Shown in pieces: positions 1 through 4,324 of a stretch of 5,032 nucleotides of DNA (positions within the stretch are counted from its first letter, which is position 1; each line of letters opens with the position of its first letter). The translations under genes and the position numbers were made by a program. The notes under the pieces were generated by a model that was not told the origin of the DNA, did not search any database, and saw only the letters and a program-made list of their open reading frames with translations. The stretch is from an uncultured Solirubrobacterales bacterium (GTDB taxonomy: Bacteria > Actinomycetota > Thermoleophilia > Solirubrobacterales > Solirubrobacteraceae): assembly GCA_903959665.1 (NCBI GenBank), contig CAJBXY010000222.1, positions 1-5,032 of the forward strand. The letters run 5' to 3'.

Positions 1-393
1 AGGCATCGCGAGCTGCGTGTCGCCACCTGGCGCCGGAAGCTCGGGGAAGTCTTCTAAGCGAAGCGTTCGCAGGTGGTACTGGGCTGTCCCTGACTGAACT
101 TCGACATCCTGCTCTTCACCGCGCAGTTCAAGCGTTACTTCGGGCGCGCCAAGCTGGCGAACCACCTCGAGCAGGAGGCGTGCCGGGAGCACGACCGCAC
201 CTGAGCTTTCGACGGTGCCGGTCAATGGAACACGGATCGAAAGTTCGGTGTCGGTCGCTTGTAGCTCGATCGCGTCGTTTTCAGCGACGATCCGAACTCC
301 GGAGAGGGCCTGAATCGCACTGCGCGTTGAGGCGACCCGAGCGAGCGTTTGTAGATGGTGGAGAAGCTCAGATGTTGATGAGGAGATCTTCAA
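1..393 (-). CDS. dnaN: DNA polymerase III beta sliding clamp, N-terminal part (3' end outside window)
   Basis: DnaN forms the ring-shaped clamp that tethers DNA polymerase III to DNA. The first 131 codons are visible and run off the left edge; this covers the first of the three clamp domains. Reading the minus strand from 393 gives MKISSSTSELLHHLQ, then ATDTEL at residues 46-51 (E. coli has ATDLEM), VVLPARLLLEVV at 67-78 and EDFPELP at 114-120, all typical of clamp domain 1. The start is TTG (391-393), chosen because AAGGA (minus strand, 402-406) sits 8 nt upstream and because the N-terminus KISSSTSELL then aligns with the family; no in-frame ATG lies near it. It follows dnaA in the same direction after a 123-nt gap, the standard dnaA-dnaN order. 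No frameshift is seen. Identification is firm; only the non-ATG start needs support. Confidence 0.95.
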   Translation of the reverse strand, partial: MKISSSTSELLHHLQTLARVASTRSAIQALSGVRIVAENDAIELQATDTELSIRVPLTGTVESSGAVVLPARLLLEVVRQLGAPEVTLELRGEEQDVEVQSGTAQYHLRTLRLEDFPELPAPGGDTQLAMP

Positions 394-401
394 GATGTCG
401 A

Positions 402-406
402 TCCTT
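402..406 (-). promoter_or_regulatory. Shine-Dalgarno site fixing the TTG start of dnaN
   Basis: The minus strand reads AAGGA, then 8 nt, then TTG. It is one of the clearest ribosome binding sites in the window and is the main argument for the TTG start of dnaN at 393. Confidence 0.75.
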
Positions 407-471
407 AATAAAGGGCTAGTGGTAGTAAGGGGTGTTCAAAGGTTGGTTGGAGCTCTTATCCCTGCTCTTTG

Positions 472-489
472 CGTCGAAGTTGCTCGACG
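472..489. repeat. Short hairpin-forming inverted repeat downstream of dnaA
   Basis: CGTCGA (472-477) and TCGACG (484-489) can pair around a 6-nt loop, about 30 nt past the dnaA stop. No run of T follows on the minus strand, so it does not look like an intrinsic terminator of dnaA. It could be an mRNA end-stabilising hairpin or have no function. Confidence 0.35.
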
Positions 490-494
490 ACAGC

Positions 495-503
495 TGTGCA
501 CAA
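495..503 (-). promoter_or_regulatory. DnaA-box-like nonamer
   Basis: The minus strand reads TTGTGCACA, one base different from the actinobacterial-type box TTGTCCACA and two from E. coli TTATCCACA. It is the best match I found in the window. Its inner eight bases, TGTGCACA, form a perfect palindrome. It stands alone, so function as an origin element is uncertain. Confidence 0.3.
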
Positions 504-514
504 CTCACTGAGTT
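502..514. repeat. 13-bp palindrome abutting the dnaA stop codon
   Basis: AACTCA (502-507) and TGAGTT (509-514) are perfect reverse complements around one central base. The repeat sits just beyond the dnaA stop (517-519) and overlaps the DnaA-box-like site by two bases. A one-base centre suits a protein-binding dyad better than an RNA hairpin. Function unknown. Confidence 0.4.
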
Positions 515-516
515 TG

Positions 517-1890
517 TCACTGTGCTCGGTCGCTGCTGTTTCCGGCGGAAGTTTTGAACATTTGATCGCTCAACTGGCGCAACTCTGTTGCCAGATCGCT
601 TTCGTCCTCGATTCGTTGCTCAACTTTTCTACAAGCGTTGATAGCGGTCGTGTGGTTGCGACCACCGAAGGCTGCGGCAATAGTCGCCAAGCTTGCCCCA
701 CTATGTTCGCGGGCGATGTAGATCGCAACCTGCCGTGGCCAAAGTATTGCCGCCACGCGGCTGTTAGAGCAGAGGTCGGTAACACTGACGCTGTAGTAGA
801 TCGCTACCTGCTCGCGGATCTCTTCGACTGAGAGCTTTTTCGGCCAGGGCTCGCTGCGCTGCTGTGGGAACAGACCGTCGAGTACCTCCTCGGCGAGCGC
901 CTCTGTGATCGCTCGTCCGCTAAGCGAAGCGAAGGCGACGACACGGATCAACGCCCCTTCCAACGCTCTTAGGTTGCGTTCAACGCGGGTCGCGATCAGG
1001 TTCAAGACTGAATCTTCTTCGATCACCAGCTGATCGAGCTGCGCGCGTGCGCGCAGCACCGCCACTCGAGTTGCCAGATCGGGGGCGCTGATGTCGGCTA
1101 CCAGCCCTGAATCAAAGCGGTCGCGAAGACGTTCCTCTAGCCGGTCAAGGTCGCGCGGGGGCCGGTCGCAGGTCAAGACAATCTGCGCGCCACTTTCACG
1201 CAGAGCATTGAAGGTGTGGAAGAACTCTTCTTCGGTCTTGGCCTTGGCCATCAGGAACTGGACGTCGTCCACGAGCACTAAATCGGCTTCGCGGTGTCGT
1301 GCCTTGAAGGCGTTGATGTCACCACCGCGGAGAGCGCCAATAAATTCATTGGCGAATGACTCGGCGCCGGTCAGCTGCACGCGTACGCCGTTGCCGTGCC
1401 GGGTCGCGTAGTCGGCGATCGAGTGGAGCAGATGAGTCTTCCCTACGCCAGGCGGGCCACAGATGAAGAGTGGGTTGTAGGCGGTGCCAGGGTTCTCAGC
1501 GACGGCGAGGGCCGCACCGTGAGCGAAGCGGTTGCCGCTGCCGATCACGAACTGCTCAAAGCAGTACTTGGGGTTCAGTGAGCTGCCTTGCTCGAACTGC
1601 GGCGCGGCTACCGTAGCCCCGTTGCGGGGCTGGGCGCTTTCGCCCGCCACGGCTACATGGACCTCTGCTTCGGCGCCGATCACGCTCTGTGCAGAGCTCT
1701 TCAGTACCTGCCCGAAGCGCTCTTCAATCCACGCGCGCGAAGCTGCGGGCGCTTCGAGAACCAGCTGGTTTCCATTAAGCCCGGCGAGCCTCAGGGGCGC
1801 CAACCAAACGTCAAAAAGGCTCGGTCCTACGGCCGATTTCAGCTCATCGGAGATCTGCTTCCAGGTATGTTCGGAGCTTGCTGTGGTCAC
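517..1890 (-). CDS. dnaA: Chromosomal replication initiator protein DnaA, full length (457 aa)
   Basis: DnaA binds origin boxes, forms an ATP-dependent filament that melts the origin, and loads the helicase. Domain I is residues 1-80 (W10, FDVWLAPL at 26-33), followed by a short variable linker to about 105. The AAA+ domain has Walker A GPPGVGKT (145-152), Walker B LVLVDD (204-209), sensor 1 around VLTCDRPP (238-245), the arginine-finger motif RLRDRF (R258) and a sensor 2 helix near RNLRALEGAL (305-314). Domain IV is a helix-turn-helix ending in the signature GGRNHTTAINACRK (409-422). R378 aligns with E. coli R399, which contacts DNA. Position 412 is Asn where E. coli has Asp433. The start is GTG: the upstream frame is open to a TAG but has no ATG, GTG or TTG, and W10 falls where domain I needs it. 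No good ribosome binding site precedes it. It is divergent from rpmH and followed by dnaN. Confidence 0.98.
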   Translation of the reverse strand: MTTASSEHTWKQISDELKSAVGPSLFDVWLAPLRLAGLNGNQLVLEAPAASRAWIEERFGQVLKSSAQSVIGAEAEVHVAVAGESAQPRNGATVAAPQFEQGSSLNPKYCFEQFVIGSGNRFAHGAALAVAENPGTAYNPLFICGPPGVGKTHLLHSIADYATRHGNGVRVQLTGAESFANEFIGALRGGDINAFKARHREADLVLVDDVQFLMAKAKTEEEFFHTFNALRESGAQIVLTCDRPPRDLDRLEERLRDRFDSGLVADISAPDLATRVAVLRARAQLDQLVIEEDSVLNLIATRVERNLRALEGALIRVVAFASLSGRAITEALAEEVLDGLFPQQRSEPWPKKLSVEEIREQVAIYYSVSVTDLCSNSRVAAILWPRQVAIYIAREHSGASLATIAAAFGGRNHTTAINACRKVEQRIEDESDLATELRQLSDQMFKTSAGNSSDRAQ

Positions 1891-1956
1891 GGTTGATGCT
1901 TGCTTAATTAGTCCTGCTGCGGTCGCCCACTTGGTGCGCTCGCGGGTCGTTCGGGC

Positions 1957-1962
1957 AAGCTA
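1957..1962 (-). promoter_or_regulatory. Candidate -10 element for dnaA
   Basis: The minus strand reads TAGCTT, fitting the relaxed TAnnnT form of a high-GC -10 box, within GCTAGCTTG. Transcription would start near 1949, leaving a leader of about 60 nt before the dnaA GTG. No matching -35 box is seen, so this rests mainly on recurrence of the motif elsewhere. Confidence 0.3.
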
Positions 1963-1982
1963 GCAGAGGGTTGCGTAAGCGC

Positions 1983-1988
1983 TAGCTT
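1983..1988 (+). promoter_or_regulatory. Candidate -10 element for the rpmH operon (distal)
   Basis: TAGCTT on the plus strand within GCGCTAGCTTGG, the same 12-mer that precedes rsmG at 4308-4319. It would give a start near 1996 and a leader of about 78 nt for rpmH. It mirrors the dnaA candidate on the other arm of the inverted repeat. No good -35 box. Confidence 0.3.
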
Positions 1989-2057
1989 GGTGGCGGAGCG
2001 AAGTTCGCATTTGGCGACAAAGGCGTGTCCAGCGCGCAGCTTTTGGTCGCGGACGGC

Positions 2058-2063
2058 TATGCT
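2058..2063 (+). promoter_or_regulatory. Candidate -10 element for rpmH (proximal)
   Basis: TATGCT matches TATAAT at four of six positions and lies 10 nt before the rpmH ATG. Used as a -10 box it would start transcription at about 2070-2074, giving an almost leaderless rpmH message. rpmH has no recognisable Shine-Dalgarno sequence, which fits. No -35 box at the usual spacing. Confidence 0.35.
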
Positions 2064-2073
2064 CCTTGCCGAG

Positions 2074-2208
2074 ATGAAGCGGACCTACCAGCCCAAGAAA
2101 CGTAAGCGCGCCCGTGCCCACGGTTTCCGTGGACGGATGAGCACGCGCGCCGGCCGAGCACTGCTGAAGCGTCGCCGCGACAAGGGTCGCAAGCGGCTCA
2201 CCGTCTGA
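2074..2208 (+). CDS. rpmH: 50S ribosomal protein L34 (44 aa)
   Basis: L34 is a small, very basic protein of the large ribosomal subunit that packs against 23S rRNA. The 44-residue sequence begins MKRTYQPKKRKRARAHGFRGR and ends GRKRLTV, with the invariant KRTYQP start, the HGFR core and the terminal KGRKRLT, so it is complete and of normal length. The frame is open further upstream (a start at 1987 is possible), but the extra residues do not belong to the family and the ATG at 2074 gives the exact L34 N-terminus. It opens the operon, with rnpA starting 2 nt after its stop. There is no clear ribosome binding site; the preceding bases and the TATGCT motif suggest a very short leader. Confidence 0.98.
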   Translation: MKRTYQPKKRKRARAHGFRGRMSTRAGRALLKRRRDKGRKRLTV

Positions 2209-2210
2209 GC

Positions 2211-2600
2211 GTGGATTCCGCGGCGCGCGCACCCCGTCGGCGCCCGCGGCGGCTCTCGCGCAGCGCTGACTTCGAACGCGTCTACCGCCAAGGTCGCTCC
2301 TTCGGTGGCCGCTACTTCGTGCTCCACCTCTTCCCCCGCGCCGATTCAGCGGAACTCAACGAGGGGCCGCGGCTAGGCCTCAGCGTCTCGCGCAAGGTTG
2401 GGGGAGCGGTCGAGCGCAACAAGGTGAAGCGTTTACTGCGCAGCGCCGTCGATCAGCTCGTCGATCGGTTCGATCCAGCTTCAGACGTGGTCGTCGTTGC
2501 CCGCAATGAGGCCGGCGAGCTCTGCGAGCGCGACGGCCTCGAAGGAGTCAAGCGCGAGCTCGAAGAGTTGATCACGGCTTCGGTCAAGCAGGGCGACTGA
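2211..2600 (+). CDS. rnpA: Ribonuclease P protein component (129 aa)
   Basis: RnpA is the protein subunit of RNase P. It helps the catalytic RNA bind precursor tRNAs and remove their 5' leaders. The family hallmarks are present: LSRSADFERVYRQGRS near the N-terminus (15-30), PRLGLSVSRKVGGAVERNK in the middle, and the RNR motif RNKVKRLLR (69-77) that contacts P RNA. VVVVAR at 93-98 is the usual late beta strand. Length is ordinary. The start is GTG, 2 nt after the rpmH stop; the first 14 residues are Arg-rich and variable in the family, but no other start fits better. The last base of its TGA is the first base of the yidD ATG, which suggests translational coupling. The rpmH-rnpA pairing is nearly universal in bacteria. 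Confidence 0.96.
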   Translation: MDSAARAPRRRPRRLSRSADFERVYRQGRSFGGRYFVLHLFPRADSAELNEGPRLGLSVSRKVGGAVERNKVKRLLRSAVDQLVDRFDPASDVVVVARNEAGELCERDGLEGVKRELEELITASVKQGD

Positions 2601-2878
2601 TGGCGTCCTCGGTCCGCCGCGCTGCAAGCTTGCCGATCGTCGCCTACCAGCGCTTGATCTCGCCTGCGATCCCGCGGCGATGCAAGTACGAGCCGACCTG
2701 TTCGGCCTACGCCGCGCAGTCGATCGCCGAGTACGGCATACTTCGCGGGCTGGTTCTTGGGGCTTGGCGCTTGCTGCGCTGCAACCCTTTCAGCCACGGT
2801 GGCTTTGATCCGGTATCCGATCAGCGCCTCTTCCACAACCACCACTCTCCAAATCCCGATTCAGATCCCAGCGAGTAG
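2600..2878 (+). CDS. yidD: YidD, membrane protein insertion efficiency factor (92 aa)
   Basis: YidD is a small, inner-membrane-associated protein that promotes insertion of membrane proteins through the Sec/YidC route; its mechanism is not settled. The sequence shows the whole family pattern: YQRLISPAIPRRCKYEPTCSAYA (16-38), YGILRGLVLGAWRLLRCNPF (45-64) and HGGFDPV (66-72), with the three conserved cysteines at C28, C34 and C61. Residues 5-20 could form the amphipathic membrane-binding helix. The last 20 residues are a His, Pro, Asp and Ser-rich tail outside the conserved core. The ATG overlaps the rnpA stop by one base, with a weak AGGG ribosome binding site at 2590-2593. yidC begins 6 nt after the stop. 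Identification is secure. Confidence 0.96.
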   Translation: MASSVRRAASLPIVAYQRLISPAIPRRCKYEPTCSAYAAQSIAEYGILRGLVLGAWRLLRCNPFSHGGFDPVSDQRLFHNHHSPNPDSDPSE

Positions 2879-2884
2879 AACCTG

Positions 2885-3799
2885 ATGCCTTTCATCACAG
2901 CCGGCATAGAAGACATTTTCGAGTCGATCCTCTCGCCGCTGATCGCCGTCTTCCAGGCGATCCTAATCTTCTTCCACGACACCGTCGGCCTCGGCTGGGG
3001 GATGGCGATCATCGCGCTCACAGTTGTCGTCCGCGTCGTCCTGCTGCCTTTGACGATCAAGCAGTTCCGCTCGATGCAGGCGCTGCAGACGCTCTCACCT
3101 CAGATCAAGGACCTGCAGGCGAAATACAAGGGCGACAAGCAGCGGCTCAACCAAGAGATGATGAAGTTCTACCAGGAGAACAAGGTCAATCCGTTTGGCT
3201 CTTGCCTGCCGCTGATCGCGCAGATCCCCGTCTTCATCAGCCTCTTCTACATGCTGCGCGCGCCGCTGAAGGTTGACATCTGTGGCCCCGAGAGCGCGAT
3301 TCTTGCGGTCGGCAAGGCGGCGACGCCGCCGACCGGGCTCGACACCACCTATTGCCAAGCGGTCGACCCTGGCTCCGCTCAGTTCCTCTTCATCCCAGAC
3401 CTAACGGCTCCCTCGACCGGCTGGGTGCTGATCCTGCTGCTCGTTCTCTACGTCGTTTCGCAGCTGCTCTCAAGCCTTCTGATGTCGGTCACTTCGGACC
3501 GCAATCAGAAGATCATCATGATCGCGCTGCCGTTTGTCTTCGTCTTCTTCATTAAGGGCTTCCCGGCCGGCCTGATGGTTTACTGGATCACGACCAACTT
3601 CTGGACCGTCGGCCAGCAGTATTTCTTAAAGAGAGCCACCGGCCAGTTGCCGCCTTGGCTTGGCGGTAACCCTGACGGATTGCCGACTGCGCCGGCAGCG
3701 GCGGTCGCCACGGCGGGCGGCGGCTCAAGCAAAAGCCAGCCGAGCTCACCGCCACCGGCAGCACGGAAGAAGAAGAAGCGATCAGGAAAGAGGAGCTGA
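2885..3799 (+). CDS. yidC: YidC/Oxa1 family membrane protein insertase (304 aa)
   Basis: YidC inserts and folds membrane proteins, alone or with SecYEG. The sequence is the short Gram-positive form: no large extracytoplasmic P1 domain. Residues 38-60 (WGMAIIALTVVVRVVLLPLTI) form the first core helix with the groove arginine R50. Residues 61-100 are the charged cytoplasmic hairpin. NPFGSCLPLIAQIPVFISLFYML (102-124) is the second core helix, and three more hydrophobic segments lie at about 178-200, 209-224 and 226-246. The loop 125-177 should be extracytoplasmic and holds C133 and C157. The tail from 261 is Gly/Pro/Ser-rich and ends in a cluster of Lys and Arg that could bind ribosomes. There is no Cys lipobox, and no classic signal peptide precedes the first core helix. 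The start at 2885 has a weak ribosome binding site. Its TGA overlaps the jag ATG by one base. Confidence 0.97.
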   Translation: MPFITAGIEDIFESILSPLIAVFQAILIFFHDTVGLGWGMAIIALTVVVRVVLLPLTIKQFRSMQALQTLSPQIKDLQAKYKGDKQRLNQEMMKFYQENKVNPFGSCLPLIAQIPVFISLFYMLRAPLKVDICGPESAILAVGKAATPPTGLDTTYCQAVDPGSAQFLFIPDLTAPSTGWVLILLLVLYVVSQLLSSLLMSVTSDRNQKIIMIALPFVFVFFIKGFPAGLMVYWITTNFWTVGQQYFLKRATGQLPPWLGGNPDGLPTAPAAAVATAGGGSSKSQPSSPPPAARKKKKRSGKRS

Positions 3800-4269
3800 T
3801 GGCGACACCGGAAGAGGCACAGGAGCGCACGCTCGAACTGCTTGAACAGATCGTTGACGCGCTCGATCTCGACGCTGAGATCGATGTAGTGGTTAATGAT
3901 GACGCCGTTACCGGGACGCTTGAAGGCGAGGACCTAGGCCTCTTCATAGGCAAGCACGGACAGACGATCGACGCCGTCCAGCATCTCGCAACGCGGATCA
4001 TCCAGCGCGATGCCGGCGACGGTGAACGGATCCGCGTTGAGATCGACGCTGCCGGTTACCGCGAGCGCCGCCGCGAGCAGCTAGAGCAGCAGGCCGAAGA
4101 GGCGGCAGAGAAGGCTTTGGGCGACGAGAGCGCCGTCGATCTGCCGGCGATGAACGCAGCCGAGCGCCGGATCGTTCACCAATACCTGCGCGATCGGGAA
4201 GACGTCGATACGCACAGCGAGGGCGACGAACCGCGCCGTTACCTCGTCATTACGCCCGTAATCACCTAG
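3799..4269 (+). CDS. jag: Jag/KhpB-type RNA-binding protein with KH and R3H domains, lacking Jag_N (156 aa)
   Basis: Jag (KhpB, EloR) proteins are cytoplasmic RNA-binding proteins; in streptococci the protein acts with KhpA in control of cell elongation. The KH domain covers about 25-85 and has the GxxG loop as GKHG (51-54) in GLFIGKHGQTIDAVQHL. The stretch AAGYRERRREQLEQQ (84-98) leads through a charged helix, probably coiled, to an R3H domain at about 113-153, with the R-x3-H motif R123...H127 in NAAERRIVHQYL. The Jag_N domain of Firmicutes proteins is absent, as the ORF begins just before the KH domain. The ATG shares its A with the yidC TGA, and GAGGAG (3790-3795) lies just upstream, so coupled translation is likely. 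Its partner KhpA is not in the window. The family is certain; the cellular role here is inferred. Confidence 0.93.
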   Translation: MATPEEAQERTLELLEQIVDALDLDAEIDVVVNDDAVTGTLEGEDLGLFIGKHGQTIDAVQHLATRIIQRDAGDGERIRVEIDAAGYRERRREQLEQQAEEAAEKALGDESAVDLPAMNAAERRIVHQYLRDREDVDTHSEGDEPRRYLVITPVIT

Positions 4270-4284
4270 CTGAGAGCGCTAAGG

Positions 4285-4300
4285 CGTTCCACGTGAAACG
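4285..4300. promoter_or_regulatory. parS centromere site (ParB binding site)
   Basis: The 16-mer CGTTCCACGTGAAACG contains GTTCCACGTGAAAC, an exact match to the 14-bp core of the widely conserved parS consensus (TGTTNCACGTGAAACA); only the two outermost bases differ, and they still pair with each other. The imperfect palindrome extends to 4284-4301. parS sites nucleate ParB spreading and recruit SMC for chromosome segregation, and they cluster near oriC. Its place ahead of rsmG, which commonly precedes parA-parB, supports the call. Confidence 0.93.
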
Positions 4301-4311
4301 CTCAATCGCGC

Positions 4312-4317
4312 TAGCTT
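4312..4317 (+). promoter_or_regulatory. Candidate -10 element for a leaderless rsmG transcript
   Basis: TAGCTT, within the 12-mer GCGCTAGCTTGG also found upstream of rpmH, ends 7 nt before the rsmG GTG. A start at the G of GTG would be at the usual distance from a -10 box, and rsmG has no Shine-Dalgarno sequence. No TTGACA-like -35 box is visible; that position is occupied by parS. Confidence 0.4.
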
Positions 4318-4324
4318 GGCTGGC

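Larger units (their letters stand above)
394..516. other. dnaA-dnaN intergenic region, too poor in DnaA boxes to be an obvious oriC
   Basis: This 123-nt gap holds the dnaN ribosome binding site, two small inverted repeats and one near-match to a DnaA box. In many actinobacteria this gap is the replication origin and carries many copies of TTGTCCACA-like boxes; here I find no exact TTATCCACA or TTGTCCACA. A second weak candidate, TTATCCCTG at 456-464 (plus), matches the E. coli box at only six of nine bases. No long AT-rich unwinding tract is visible. No convincing promoter for dnaN was found, so dnaN may be read through from dnaA. Confidence 0.6.
1956..1989. repeat. 9-bp inverted repeat in the dnaA/rpmH divergent region
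   Basis: CAAGCTAGC (1956-1964) and GCTAGCTTG (1981-1989) are exact reverse complements separated by 16 nt, with arm centres 25 bp apart. Each arm contains the self-complementary hexamer GCTAGC. Placement between divergent genes suggests either a pair of outward-facing promoter elements or a dyad bound by a regulator. Confidence 0.5.
1891..2073. promoter_or_regulatory. Divergent dnaA / rpmH intergenic control region
   Basis: These 183 nt separate the two oppositely directed start codons and must contain the promoters of both units. I see a 9-bp inverted repeat (1956-1989), a TATGCT hexamer close to rpmH, and an AT-rich stretch (TTAATTA, 1914-1920) in the dnaA leader. No clear TTGACA-type -35 box and no DnaA box were found, so neither dnaA autoregulation nor an origin here is supported by sequence. 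No ORF in it looks coding; the reading frame extending upstream of rpmH lacks the character of that family. Confidence 0.6.
4270..4324. other. jag-rsmG intergenic region with parS and a candidate promoter
   Basis: This is the only gap in the plus-strand gene series longer than 6 nt. It contains a ParB binding site and a -10-like motif immediately before the rsmG start. GAGCG (4274-4278) and CGCTC (4299-4303) could pair around parS, but no T-run follows, so I do not call a terminator. Confidence 0.6.

Noticed and set aside
180..419. Plus-strand open frame of 79 codons opposite dnaN
   Set aside because: It overlaps the clearly coding dnaN N-terminus, and its Arg/Ser-rich translation is typical of a shadow frame.
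413..439. dnaN promoter built from TTGAAC and TAGCCC on the minus strand
   Set aside because: The spacing is about 15 nt and the -10 lacks the final T; too weak to call.
472..489. Intrinsic terminator after dnaA
   Set aside because: The stem is only 6 bp and no T-run follows on the minus strand.
469..1963. Several open frames on the plus strand opposite dnaA
   Set aside because: They lie antisense to a full-length conserved dnaA, have no recognisable domains and no ribosome binding sites; they are by-products of GC-rich codon use.
1987..2073. A 29-residue N-terminal extension of L34
   Set aside because: The frame is open, but the residues do not belong to the L34 family and the ATG at 2074 gives the exact conserved N-terminus.
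2827..2838. DnaA-box-like TCTTCCACA inside yidD, with a similar one near 1215 in dnaA
   Set aside because: Two mismatches to the consensus, isolated, and within coding sequence; expected by chance.
2085..3358. Minus-strand open frames across rpmH, rnpA, yidD and yidC
   Set aside because: All are antisense to conserved genes, with low-complexity Arg/Ala-rich products.
3660..3845. Plus-strand Arg-rich open frame spanning the yidC-jag junction
   Set aside because: It is out of frame with two secure genes and has no domain or start signal.
4274..4303. Hairpin GAGCG...CGCTC around parS as a jag terminator
   Set aside because: Five base pairs around a 20-nt loop and no T-run; the palindrome is better explained as parS.
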